Notes under the pieces: model-generated | What the model was told of the DNA's origin: nothing | Database searches by the model: none | What the model saw: the letters and a program-made list of their open reading frames with translations, nothing else | Position numbers and translations under genes: made by a program | Assembly: GCA_963772965.1 (NCBI GenBank) | Contig: CAVYZU010000004.1 | Location: 372,001 to 436,000, forward strand | Length of the DNA stretch: 64,000 bases | Origin: AP-15 sp963772965 | GTDB taxonomy: Bacteria > Pseudomonadota > Alphaproteobacteria > ATCC43930 > CGMCC-115725 | Direction of reading: 5' to 3' | Part shown: one piece after another, positions 38,237 through 48,060 of the stretch | How the letters are laid out: each line of letters opens with the position of its first letter | How positions within the stretch are numbered: the stretch's first letter is position 1

Positions 38237-38656
38237 ATGGCGCGTAAGGTCTTGCTTGCCATATTGGGGCTGATAGCTATTGGCGTTCTCCTGCACGACG
38301 TAAACGCGCCGATGTCAGGAGGAAAGTCGCCGACCGACAGCGGGAGTACACCTCGCCCTCTGAATGTTTCTATCTCAAAGATGAGCTGGCGTAAGGGGGG
38401 GGTTGGTACAGTAATGATCGTCACTATAACAATCGACAACAAAGAAGACTTTGGAGTTAAGGATATCGATATCGTCTGTGAGCTAACGGCCAAGTCAGGG
38501 ACGCCCGTTGGTATTACCGCAAACACTGTCTATGACACCGTATCGCCACATGGGCGTCTCACGGTGCGAGATCTCAATATGGGTTCTGGCGTGACTATCG
38601 ACTTCAATCAAGCTGACCGCGCATTCTGCAAGCTCGGTGGAATGAGCCCAGCTTAA
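38237..38656 (+). CDS. Hypothetical membrane-anchored protein
   Basis: 139 residues, not recognised by name. One N-terminal helix (KVLLAILGLIAIGVLL) acts as a signal anchor, and the remainder forms a small beta-rich domain: MIVTITIDNKEDFGVKDIDI, LTAKSGTPVGITANTVYDTV, HGRLTVRDLNMG. This resembles FxLYD-type extracytoplasmic beta-sandwich domains. It is inserted between kdsA and eno, where such a gene is not usual, and its base composition is visibly more AT-rich than its neighbours, so it may be acquired. Confidence 0.7.
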   Translation: MARKVLLAILGLIAIGVLLHDVNAPMSGGKSPTDSGSTPRPLNVSISKMSWRKGGVGTVMIVTITIDNKEDFGVKDIDIVCELTAKSGTPVGITANTVYDTVSPHGRLTVRDLNMGSGVTIDFNQADRAFCKLGGMSPA

Positions 38657-38671
38657 GACGAGGTGCATCAG

Positions 38672-39946
<1,275 letters not shown>

Positions 39947-39996
39947 TGCGGCACGTGGCGGTTGACGCGTCGCCGAACCGGTGATCGATTTACGCG

Positions 39997-40320
39997 ATGA
40001 ACTTGTCGCGCATCTTACGGCGGTGGGCGCGGGCGCTGGCATGGCCCGCGTTTGGCGCCGCACTGACGGTCTATTTTGCCTACAATCTGGTCATCGGCGA
40101 TCGCGGTCTGCTGGCCTGGCGGCGGCTCAGTCAGGAGCTGCAAGGGGAACAATCCCACCTTTCGGCGCTTCAGGAGGAACGCAAAGCACTCGACCGGAAA
40201 GTGGCCGACCTCACGCCGAGCCATCTCGACCGCGATCTGCTCGATGAGCGCGTGCGCGCGACGTTGAACCTCGTTGCACCAAACGAGCTGGTGATCATGC
40301 GCGAGGCGCCGGCACACTGA
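39997..40320 (+). CDS. ftsB: FtsB/DivIC-family septum formation initiator
   Basis: 107 residues: a short cytoplasmic tail, one transmembrane helix (WPAFGAALTVYFAYNLVIG), then a coiled coil (RLSQELQGEQSHLSALQEER and KALDRKVADL) and the HLDRDLLDERVRATLNL segment typical of the family. It links FtsL/FtsQ in the divisome. It lies 50 bases after eno and about 160 bases before pdhA, as in many alphaproteobacteria. Confidence 0.88.
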   Translation: MNLSRILRRWARALAWPAFGAALTVYFAYNLVIGDRGLLAWRRLSQELQGEQSHLSALQEERKALDRKVADLTPSHLDRDLLDERVRATLNLVAPNELVIMREAPAH

Positions 40321-40479
40321 CAAAGCGGCCTCGCCGAGCTCGCGTGTCGTGTCTTTTCCAGGCCAATTCTAGATTTGTGCACAAGGTGTTGAACAGGTCG
40401 CGGTTGCAAAGCCGATGATCTGCCGGCATGCTCCGCCCTAGGTTTCGATAGGATTGCGGCGGGCGCCGGAGGAGGCGAA

Positions 40480-41487
40480 ATGGCGGCAACACGCAAGGGC
40501 AAGCCGGTCGACGTCGCCGAGCTCGAGGCGTCACCCAAGGAACTGCTCGGCTTTTACCGCGACATGCTGTTGATCCGGCGCTTCGAGGAGCGCGCCGGAC
40601 AAATGTACGGCATGGGCCTGATCGGCGGCTTTTGCCACCTTTACATCGGCCAGGAAGCCGTCGTCGTTGGCATGCAGGCGGCGCTGAAGGACGGCGACAC
40701 GATCGTCACTTCCTATCGGGATCACGGCCATATGCTGGCTTGCGGAATGGACCCCAAAGGGGTGATGGCCGAGCTGACCGGCCGCCGCACCGGCTATTCG
40801 CACGGCAAGGGCGGCTCGATGCATATGTTCAGCCGCGAAAAGAACTTTTTTGGCGGCCACGGTATTGTCGGAGCGCAGGTGCCGATCGGCACGGGCCTCG
40901 CCTTCGCGCATCGCTATCGCGACGATGGGCTGATCTCGGTCACTTATCTCGGCGACGGCGCGATCAACCAAGGCCAGGTCTACGAGAGCTTTAACATGGC
41001 GGCATTGTGGAAGCTGCCGGTGGTCTATGCGATCGAAAACAACCGGTACGGCATGGGTACGTCGATCGACCGAGCCTCGGCCCGCACCGATCTGTATCAC
41101 CGCGGAATGGCTTACGGCATCCCCGGCGAACAGGTCGACGGCATGAATGTGCTGGCGGTGCATGAGGCTGGGCTCGCGGCGTCCGAGCATGCGCGGTCCG
41201 GCCAGGGCCCGCTGATCCTCGAAATGCTGACCTACCGCTATCGCGGCCACTCGATGTCTGACCCGGCGAAATATCGCACCCGCGACGAGGTCGACCGCAT
41301 GCGCACCGAGCACGATCCGATCGAGCAGGCGCGCCACCGGCTGATCGAGGGCGGCACCGAAGAAGCGGCGCTAAAGGAGATCGAAGCCGAGGTCCGCAAG
41401 CGCGTCGCCGAGGCGGCCCAATTCGCCCAGGACAGCCCCGAGCCCGACCCCGCGGAGTTGTGGACCGACGTGCTGGTCGACGCCTGA
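40480..41487 (+). CDS. pdhA: Pyruvate dehydrogenase E1 component, alpha subunit
   Basis: 335 residues with FYRDMLLIRRFEERAGQMYG, the conserved GGSMHMFSREKNFFGGHGIV region around the phosphorylation loop, and the ThDP-binding GDGAINQGQVYESFNMAALW ending in IENNRYGMGTS. It binds thiamine diphosphate with the beta subunit and decarboxylates pyruvate. A GGAGGAGGCG ribosome site precedes the ATG. First of three pdh genes; the 160-base gap upstream probably holds the operon promoter. Confidence 0.96.
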   Translation: MAATRKGKPVDVAELEASPKELLGFYRDMLLIRRFEERAGQMYGMGLIGGFCHLYIGQEAVVVGMQAALKDGDTIVTSYRDHGHMLACGMDPKGVMAELTGRRTGYSHGKGGSMHMFSREKNFFGGHGIVGAQVPIGTGLAFAHRYRDDGLISVTYLGDGAINQGQVYESFNMAALWKLPVVYAIENNRYGMGTSIDRASARTDLYHRGMAYGIPGEQVDGMNVLAVHEAGLAASEHARSGQGPLILEMLTYRYRGHSMSDPAKYRTRDEVDRMRTEHDPIEQARHRLIEGGTEEAALKEIEAEVRKRVAEAAQFAQDSPEPDPAELWTDVLVDA

Positions 41488-41581
41488 GCCATCGCCGACT
41501 ACATTATTCGCTAAGACCGGACGACAGCCGAGATTGCGGGCTGCAACAGGCAGCTCGGACGGCGGGAGACTGCGATAGGCC

Positions 41582-42976
41582 ATGGCTACCGAAGTGCTGA
41601 TGCCGGCGCTGTCGCCGACAATGACCGAGGGCAAGATCGCGCGCTGGCTCAAAAGCGAGGGCGACGCGGTCCGTTCGGGTGACGTGCTCGCCGAAATCGA
41701 GACCGACAAGGCGACGATGGAAGTCGAAGCGGTCGATGAGGGCGTGCTTGCCAAGATCGTGATCCCGGAAGGCACTGACCACGTAGCGGTAAACACGCCG
41801 ATCGCTGTCATCGCCGGCAATGGCGAAGAGGTTGCGGCTCCCGCTCAGGCGGCTCCGACCCCCGCCCCCAACGGACATCAGCAATCCTCGGGGCAGGATG
41901 GGCTGAGGACGAGGCCGCCACAACCGGCGCCCTCGTCCGCCGCTCCGACGCCCGCCCGAACGGCTCCACAAGCCGAGCCAGAATACCGCGGCGCCACGCG
42001 GACGATCACGGTGCGGGAAGCGTTGCGCGACGCGATCGCCGAAGAGATGCGGCGTGACGACACGGTGTTTCTGATCGGCGAAGAGGTCGCCGAATACCAA
42101 GGGGCTTACAAGGTCAGCCAAGGGCTGCTGCAGGAATTCGGCGCCCGGCGGGTCATCGATACCCCGATTACCGAGCAGGGATTTGCCGGCCTCGGGGTCG
42201 GCGCCGGCTTTGCCGGATTGCGCCCGATTGTCGAGTTTATGACCTTCAACTTCGCGATGCAGGCGATCGATCAGATCATCAACTCGGCCTCAAAGACGCA
42301 TTACATGTCGGGTGGGCAGATGCACTGCCCGATCGTGTTTCGCGGCCCAAACGGCATTGCAGCCCGCGTCGCCGCGCAGCACTCGCAATGCTACGCCAGC
42401 TGGTACGCCCACTGCCCCGGGCTCAGGGTAGTGGCGCCCTTTACTGGCGCCGATCACAAGGGGCTGCTCAAATCCGCGATCCGCGATCCCAATCCGGTCG
42501 TCTTTCTCGAACACGAGCTGGTTTACGGCGAAAGCTTCGCGGTGCCGGACGATCCGGAATTCATCGTACCGATCGGTAAGGCGCGCATCGCCCGGGCCGG
42601 CGAGCACGTCACGATCACGGCCTTTTCGCGAATGGTCAAACTGGCGTTGCAGGCGGCGGAGGAGTTGGAGAAGGCCGGAATTTCGGCTGAGGTGATCGAT
42701 TTGCGAAGCTTGCGTCCGTTCGACGCCGACACCGTCGCGGCCTCGGTCAAAAAAACCAACCGCATCGTAACCGTCGAAGAGGGCTGGCCGTTTGCCGGTG
42801 TCGGCGCCGAGATCGCCGCATTAATCATGGAAGAATGCTTCGATTGGCTCGATGCGCCTGTCAAGCGCGTGGCCGGCAAAGACGTGCCCTTGCCCTATGC
42901 CGCCAACCTCGAGCACCTGGCGGTGCCGCAAGTCGACGATATCGTCACCGCGGCCCGTGAAATCGCCTACCGCTAA
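41582..42976 (+). CDS. pdhB: Pyruvate dehydrogenase E1 component, beta subunit with N-terminal lipoyl domain
   Basis: 464 residues. Residues 1-80 form a biotinyl/lipoyl domain with the lipoylated Lys at K43 in IETDKATMEVEA. A Pro/Ala-rich linker (about 85-130) leads to the transketolase-like beta chain: ITVREALRDAIAEEMRRDD, FLIGEEVAEYQGAYKVSQGL, GVGAGFAGLRPIVEFMTFNF, VFRGPNGIAARVAAQHSQ and VIDLRSLRPFDADTVAASVK. The extra lipoyl domain on E1-beta is characteristic of alphaproteobacteria. A ~265-base repeat-containing gap separates it from pdhC. Confidence 0.96.
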   Translation: MATEVLMPALSPTMTEGKIARWLKSEGDAVRSGDVLAEIETDKATMEVEAVDEGVLAKIVIPEGTDHVAVNTPIAVIAGNGEEVAAPAQAAPTPAPNGHQQSSGQDGLRTRPPQPAPSSAAPTPARTAPQAEPEYRGATRTITVREALRDAIAEEMRRDDTVFLIGEEVAEYQGAYKVSQGLLQEFGARRVIDTPITEQGFAGLGVGAGFAGLRPIVEFMTFNFAMQAIDQIINSASKTHYMSGGQMHCPIVFRGPNGIAARVAAQHSQCYASWYAHCPGLRVVAPFTGADHKGLLKSAIRDPNPVVFLEHELVYGESFAVPDDPEFIVPIGKARIARAGEHVTITAFSRMVKLALQAAEELEKAGISAEVIDLRSLRPFDADTVAASVKKTNRIVTVEEGWPFAGVGAEIAALIMEECFDWLDAPVKRVAGKDVPLPYAANLEHLAVPQVDDIVTAAREIAYR

Positions 42977-43028
42977 GCCACCGGTCCGTATTCCAGGTGG
43001 ACCTACCTCCTTGTCCATACCGGCCCAC

Positions 43029-43220
43029 GGGTCCGGCCGTTAGCCGGCCCGAGGATAAACTCCGGCCGGTACCCACGGCTGCAGTGGATCCCGACCTCCG
43101 TCGGGATGACGAGGGTGAAGATAGCGCGAAGTACCCTTCCGGGTGGCGAGACGATTGAAGCTAGTCGACAACGTCGCAATCGGTCCCCGCCGGAGTTTAT
43201 CCTCTGGCCGGACCCGGGGG
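43029..43220. repeat. Inverted-repeat element (MITE-like) between pdhB and pdhC
   Basis: A perfect 15-bp inverted pair, GAGGATAAACTCCGG and CCGGAGTTTATCCTC, lies 124 bases apart. Outside it GGTCCGGCC and GGCCGGACC are also paired, the left copy having 12 extra bases between the blocks. Inside is a smaller palindrome (CCCGACCTCCGTCGGGA). No coding sequence is evident. The structure is that of a small non-autonomous inverted-repeat element inside the operon; it could also affect transcript folding between pdhB and pdhC. Confidence 0.75.
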
Positions 43221-43242
43221 CCGGGATGGTTGAGAAGAGAAC

Positions 43243-44610
43243 ATGCCAATCGAAATCTTGATGCCGGCACTGTCGCCGACGATGACCGAGGGCAACCTAG
43301 CCAAATGGCTCAAGCACGAGGGCGACGAGGTCCATTCGGGCGACGTGCTGGCCGAAATCGAGACCGACAAGGCGACGATGGAGGTCGAAGCGGTCGATGA
43401 CGGCCGGGTCGGCAAAATTCTCGTTCCCGAGGGCACGCAGGGCGTCAAAGTCAACCAGCCGATCGCACTACTGTTGGGCGAGGGTGAGGATGCTGCAGCG
43501 CTGACCGCGACTGCCGCGTCTGCCAGTGCAGAGCGCAGTTCTGAGCCGTCCGCGTCGGCAGCGCCACCGCCCGCGCCACAGGAAAGCAAAAACCCAAGCC
43601 AGCCGTCGTCACCGGCTCGACCGCAACCGGCGATCGCCGGCAACGGTCATGACCGGCGCATTTTTGCGAGCCCGCTCGCTCGCCGTATGGCGCAACAGGC
43701 CGGCCTCGACCTGGCGACGTTGACGGGCTCGGGCCCGCAAGGGCGGATTGTCAAATCCGATATCGAAGCCGCAATTCTGGCGGCGCGCCAGCCGGCCGCG
43801 CCGCTACCCGCTGCTCCGACCGCCCGGCCTGCCGCTGCGCCAGCAACCGTGATCCCGCCGCTTGCGCCCACCGCTGCGCCGGCGCCGGTCTTGACCAAGG
43901 AGCGGGTGCTCGCACTCGCCGGCAACCGGCCGTTCACCGAGCGGCCGCTCAACGCGATGCGCCGGGTCATCGCCCGGAGGCTGACCGAGTCGAAGCAAAC
44001 GGTCCCCCATTTTTATCTAACAATCGACTGCGAGCTCGACGAGCTGCTAAAATTCCGCAAAGAGCTGAATGCGAAGTCCGAGGCCTACCGCATTTCGGTC
44101 AACGACTTCGTGATCCGCGCTGCCGCCCTCGCGCTGCGCCAAGTGCCGGCGGCGAACGCGTCATGGAGCGACGAGGCGATCCTGCAATGGGACGCGGTCG
44201 ACATCGCCGTCGCCGTAGCCCTGGATGATGGCCTGATCACCCCGATCGTCAGAGACGCCGACCGCAAGGGGCTTGCGACCATCGCCAAGGAAACCAAGGA
44301 CCTCGCGGCACGGGCCCGCACCGGCAAATTGAAGCTCGAAGAATTCCAGGGCGGCACGTTTTCCATCTCAAACCTCGGCATGTTCGGGGTCCGCGAATTT
44401 GCCGCGGTCATCAACCCGCCGCATGGCGGCATCCTGTCGGTCGGCGCCGGCGAGCAGCGGCCGGTGGTCAAGGACGGCGCGCTCGCGGTCGCGACAGTAA
44501 CGAGCTGCACCTTGTCGTGCGATCACCGCGTCGTCGACGGGGCGGTCGGCGCACAATTCCTCGCCGCCTTCAAAAAGCTCGTCGAAGACCCGCTGACGAT
44601 GCTGCTTTAA
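43243..44610 (+). CDS. pdhC: Dihydrolipoamide acetyltransferase (E2 of pyruvate dehydrogenase)
   Basis: 455 residues. One lipoyl domain (K43 in IETDKATMEVEA), a linker, the E3/E1-binding domain RIFASPLARRMAQQAGLDLA, a second Ala/Pro linker, then the catalytic domain with PHFYLTIDCELDELLKFRKE, GGTFSISNLGMFGVREFAAV and the His-Asp motif in CDHRVVDGAVGAQF. It transfers the acetyl group to CoA and forms the complex core. Its lipoyl domain is nearly the same as that of pdhB. A foreign gene starts two bases after its stop, where lpd would be expected. Confidence 0.96.
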   Translation: MPIEILMPALSPTMTEGNLAKWLKHEGDEVHSGDVLAEIETDKATMEVEAVDDGRVGKILVPEGTQGVKVNQPIALLLGEGEDAAALTATAASASAERSSEPSASAAPPPAPQESKNPSQPSSPARPQPAIAGNGHDRRIFASPLARRMAQQAGLDLATLTGSGPQGRIVKSDIEAAILAARQPAAPLPAAPTARPAAAPATVIPPLAPTAAPAPVLTKERVLALAGNRPFTERPLNAMRRVIARRLTESKQTVPHFYLTIDCELDELLKFRKELNAKSEAYRISVNDFVIRAAALALRQVPAANASWSDEAILQWDAVDIAVAVALDDGLITPIVRDADRKGLATIAKETKDLAARARTGKLKLEEFQGGTFSISNLGMFGVREFAAVINPPHGGILSVGAGEQRPVVKDGALAVATVTSCTLSCDHRVVDGAVGAQFLAAFKKLVEDPLTMLL

Positions 44611-44611
44611 A

Positions 44612-44890
44612 ATGTCAGCGACCAAGAAGGAGGAGGAATTAGGTTATCTAAACAGTCTACGCCATTTCTGCGAAGATTTTCCAGATGGTCAACTTCTTTG
44701 CGAAGAGACACCCGATTTCATCGTACAAACAGATAGACAGCGACTTGGTATAGAAATTACGAAAGTATTCCTAAACGGTGGGAGAAACAAAACCTCAATT
44801 CAAGGTGTCGAAGCAGCACAAGACAGAATAACGTCACTAGCAAAGAAATTCGCTACCGAGCTAGTGGTACGACGCAATCATAGGATTCCA
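44612..44890 (+). pseudogene. 5' part of an IS-interrupted nuclease-like gene
   Basis: Encodes MSATKKEEELGYLNSLRHFC and then LCEETPDFIVQTDRQRLGIEI before the IS630-family element cuts in at a TA. The E-x2-PDF...GIEIT pattern is like the PD-(D/E)XK nuclease core, with ExT in place of ExK. Its AT-rich composition differs strongly from pdhC and lpd. The 3' part resumes at 46014. The start lies two bases after the pdhC stop, so it was riding on the pdh transcript. The intact protein would be about 250 residues. Function is unknown; a restriction- or defence-type nuclease is only a guess. Confidence 0.65.
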
Positions 44891-46013
44891 TATTGGAGCG
44901 GGGTGTGCGATGATGCGCGATGCGCGAGGGGATCAGCATCGAAGTGAGTGCCGGCGACCGCGAACGACTGGCGGCGGTGGTGGCGGATCGCAACAGCCGG
45001 CAAAAGCATGTGTGGCGGGCACAGATCATTTTGGCGACCGCGGAGGGCTGCGGTACGGCCGAGATCATGCGCCGCGCCGGAGTATCGAAGCCGTGCGTGT
45101 GGCGCTGGCAGGAGCGCTTCATGCGCGAAGGGGTGGCCGGCCTGCTGCACGACAAGACGCGCAAACCCGGTTTGCCGCCGACGCCTGCGGCGGTTATTGA
45201 CCGAGTGGTCGAGTTGACGCTGGCGGAGCCGCCAGGCGAGGCAACCCACTGGACCGGCCGGGCGATGGCGGTGGCGAGCGGCATCTCGCTGCGCTCGGTG
45301 CAGCGGATCTGGGCGGCGCACGGTCTGCAGCCGCACCGAGTGCGGCGTTTCAAGCTGTCGCAAGACCCGGCGTTTGCCGCCAAATTGCGTGACGTGGTCG
45401 GGCTATATCTCGACCCGCCGGCCCACAGCCTGGTGCTGTCGGTCGACGAGAAGTCGCAAATTCAGGCTCTCGACCGCACCCAGCCCGGCTTGCCGATCAA
45501 GAAGGGTCGAGCCGGGACAATGACCCATGATTACATCCGCAACGGCACGACGACGCTGTTTGCGGCGCTCAATGTCCTTGACGGCTCGGTCATCGGCCAA
45601 TGCATGGCGCGTCACCGCCACCAGGAGTTCATCCGCTTCCTCAATCGGGTCGAGGCCGTTGTCCTGGCCGGCAAGCTCATTCATGTGATCCTCGACAACT
45701 ATGCCGCCCACAAGCATCCCAAGGTCCGCGCCTGGCTTGCGCGGCATCCACGCTGGACGTTTCACTTCACGCCCACGTCATGCTCCTGGGCCAATGCCGT
45801 TGAAGGCTTTTTTGCCACCCTGACCCGCCGGCGGTTGCAGCGCGGCGTCTTCCGCTCGCTGGTCGATCTGCAAGCCGCGATCAACCGCTATCTCGGCGAG
45901 CATAACCGCAAACCCAAACCCTTTGTCTGGACCGCCGACCCCGATCGCATTATCGAAAAAGTCAACCGCGGGAACCAAATGTTGGCGTCAGACCACTAGG
46001 GACACCGCCAATA
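44891..46013 (+). mobile_element. IS630-family insertion sequence
   Basis: The element spans from a TA at the left to a TA at the right, the target duplication expected for IS630. The ends are imperfect inverted repeats: TATTGGAGCGGGGTGTG at left, and TATTGGCGGTGTCC read inward from the right. It carries one transposase gene that fills almost its whole length. It interrupts an AT-rich gene lying between pdhC and lpd. Confidence 0.85.
44920..45999 (+). CDS. IS630-family transposase
   Basis: 359 residues, uninterrupted. A helix-turn-helix region (TAEGCGTAEIMRRAGVSKPC, VWRWQERF) precedes a DDE catalytic domain: first Asp in LVLSVDEKSQIQALDRTQPG, second in HVILDNYAAHKHPKV, and Glu in NAVEGFFATLTRRRLQRGVF. 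The frame is intact, so the element may still be active. High GC sets it apart from the AT-rich host gene it disrupts. Confidence 0.95.
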   Translation: MREGISIEVSAGDRERLAAVVADRNSRQKHVWRAQIILATAEGCGTAEIMRRAGVSKPCVWRWQERFMREGVAGLLHDKTRKPGLPPTPAAVIDRVVELTLAEPPGEATHWTGRAMAVASGISLRSVQRIWAAHGLQPHRVRRFKLSQDPAFAAKLRDVVGLYLDPPAHSLVLSVDEKSQIQALDRTQPGLPIKKGRAGTMTHDYIRNGTTTLFAALNVLDGSVIGQCMARHRHQEFIRFLNRVEAVVLAGKLIHVILDNYAAHKHPKVRAWLARHPRWTFHFTPTSCSWANAVEGFFATLTRRRLQRGVFRSLVDLQAAINRYLGEHNRKPKPFVWTADPDRIIEKVNRGNQMLASDH

Positions 46014-46517
46014 TCAGTTACGCTTTTCTTCAATTGGACGTTGCCATTATATCGGAGGAGAGAGACGGCAATCGCGCAAGCTGTGGCACAAACCATACAC
46101 GTTAATTTGCCACCTATAGGTAAAAACGCTGACCTGGAATGTCATTACGGCTCGATCCAACCGAGCGAAGTTGATCAGATCTTGGTCAATCGAGCATATC
46201 CGGTTGATGATCACGAGTGGAGGTGGATGGAATATTCGCGTATTGAACCAGACGCAATCGAACATCTAAGCGAGACGATTCAAAAAAAGACGACGAGATA
46301 CTATTTATGTCTCGAGAAGTGTGATGAGGTTTGGCTTCTAATCGTGGCAAATTCGTATAGAGGATCTGGAAATATAAAACCTAATCGAGAAAGCTTTTCG
46401 CATTTGTATACCTCACCATTCACGCGCACTTATTTTTTTGACAATGGGCTTGGTCGCTTGACGCTCCTCAAGACGAGTCCACCCGCGGTGCTGCCAACTT
46501 CGTCCGAGAGCGTTTAG
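46014..46517 (+). pseudogene. 3' part of the IS-interrupted nuclease-like gene
   Basis: Resumes with SVTLFFNWTLPLYRRRETAI and continues IHVNLPPIGKNADLECHYGS, AYPVDDHEWRWMEYSRIEPD, ending in LKTSPPAVLPTSSESV immediately before lpd. It is the C-terminal two-thirds of the gene begun at 44612. Simple removal of the element with one TA leaves the two parts one base out of frame, so the gene had, or later gained, another lesion. The sequence is AT-rich like the 5' part. Its stop abuts the lpd ATG. Confidence 0.6.
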
Positions 46518-47918
46518 ATGGCCATCAACTCGTATGATCTAATCGTGCTCGGCGGCGGGCCGGGCGGCTATGTCGCCGCGATCCGCGCGGCCCAGCTCGG
46601 GATGAAGACCGCCGTCGTGGAGCGCGAGCATCTTGGGGGGATTTGCCTGAACTGGGGCTGCATCCCGACCAAGGCATTGCTGCGCAGTTCCGAGATCTCA
46701 CACATCCTGCATCATCTCGATCAGTACGGGTTTTCGGCAAAAGACATCTGCTACGACGCGGGCAAGGTTGTGGCGCGCTCGCGTGCTGTCGCCAAGCAAT
46801 TGTCGAACGGCGTCGCGTATCTGTTGAAAAAGAACAAGGTCGATGTGCTCGACGGGCAGGGTCGGCTGGCCGGCAAGGGGCGTCTCGCGGTCGAGAAGGG
46901 CGGCAAGCCGGTCGCCGATCTTGCTGCACCGCACATCATTTTGGCGACAGGGGCCCGGGCGCGCTCATTGCCGGGCCTCGAACCCGATGGCGAGCAGGTG
47001 TGGACCTATAAGGAGGCAATGGTCCCTGCGGCGATCCCGAAATCGCTGCTGGTTGTCGGATCGGGGGCGATCGGCATCGAATTTGCCAGCTTTTACCGCG
47101 ATATGGGCGCCGAGGTCACCGTCGTGGAGGTGCTCGACCGCGTGTTGCCGGTCGAAGACGAGGAGATTTCGGCCTTCGCCCGTAAATCCTTTGAAAAGCA
47201 GGGAATCAAAATCCACACCGGTGCGACCGTAAAAGGGCTGATGCGCGCCAACGGCCAAATCATTGCGCAAATCGAAGCAGGCGGGAAGCCGACAGAAATA
47301 GCGGCTGAAAAAGTGATCCTCGCGGTCGGGATCGTCGGCAATGTCGAGGATATCGGTCTCGAAGATACTGCGGTGAAGGTCGACCGCACGCACGTCGTCG
47401 TCGATGAGTGGCTGCGCACCGGCGAGCCCGGCATTTACGCGATCGGCGATCTTGTCGGCCCACCCTGGCTCGCGCACAAAGCCAGCCACGAAGGGGTGAT
47501 CTGCGTCGAGCACATAGCCGGAATCAATGACGTACATCCGCTCGACATCCGCAATATTCCGGCCTGCACCTATTGTCGTCCGCAAGTGGCGAGCGTCGGT
47601 CTGACCGAAAGGGCCGCGCGCGACGCCGGCTACGAGGTCAAGGTCGGCCATTTCCCGTTTATCGGCAATGGCAAAGCGATCGCCTATGGCGAGCCGGAGG
47701 GAATGGTCAAGACCGTGTTCGACGGCAAGACCGGCGAACTGTTGGGCGCGCATATGATCGGCGCCGAGGTCACCGAGCTGATCCAAGGCTACACGATCGC
47801 CAAGACCCTGGAGACAACCGAGGCCGATCTGATCCGCACGATCTTCCCGCATCCGACGATCTCGGAGACGATGCACGAGGCCGTGCTTGACGCTTACGGG
47901 CGGGCCATCCACTTCTAA
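46518..47918 (+). CDS. lpd: Dihydrolipoyl dehydrogenase (E3)
   Basis: 466 residues. FAD site GGGPGGYVAAIRAAQLG, redox disulfide GGICLNWGCIPTKALL, NAD site VVGSGAIGIEFASFYRDMGA, and the catalytic His-Glu in FPHPTISETMHEA at the dimer interface. It reoxidises the lipoyl arms of pyruvate and other 2-oxoacid dehydrogenases. It normally follows pdhC directly; here the IS-split gene separates them, so cotranscription with pdhABC may be reduced. lipA follows. Confidence 0.96.
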   Translation: MAINSYDLIVLGGGPGGYVAAIRAAQLGMKTAVVEREHLGGICLNWGCIPTKALLRSSEISHILHHLDQYGFSAKDICYDAGKVVARSRAVAKQLSNGVAYLLKKNKVDVLDGQGRLAGKGRLAVEKGGKPVADLAAPHIILATGARARSLPGLEPDGEQVWTYKEAMVPAAIPKSLLVVGSGAIGIEFASFYRDMGAEVTVVEVLDRVLPVEDEEISAFARKSFEKQGIKIHTGATVKGLMRANGQIIAQIEAGGKPTEIAAEKVILAVGIVGNVEDIGLEDTAVKVDRTHVVVDEWLRTGEPGIYAIGDLVGPPWLAHKASHEGVICVEHIAGINDVHPLDIRNIPACTYCRPQVASVGLTERAARDAGYEVKVGHFPFIGNGKAIAYGEPEGMVKTVFDGKTGELLGAHMIGAEVTELIQGYTIAKTLETTEADLIRTIFPHPTISETMHEAVLDAYGRAIHF

Positions 47919-47959
47919 GGTCGGGTGCCAATACGGTTCGGATATGTCCTCTCCTCCGT

Positions 47960-48053
47960 CGTCATGGCCGGGCTCGACCCGGCCATCTGCGTCTTCTGGG
48001 CAAGTACCGCGCCCAGATCTCGGAGATGCCCGGATCAAGTCCGGGCATGACGG
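47960..48053. repeat. Inverted-repeat element between lpd and lipA
   Basis: Arms CGTCATGGCCGGGCTCGACC... and ...AAGTCCGGGCATGACGG are ~31-bp imperfect inverted copies; each arm is itself a palindrome (GGCCGGGCTCGACCCGGCC and GCCCGGATCAAGTCCGGGC). It ends just before the lipA start and could fold in the transcript. It belongs to the same class of dispersed element as at 37271-37352. Confidence 0.75.
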
Positions 48054-48060
48054 TGAGATT

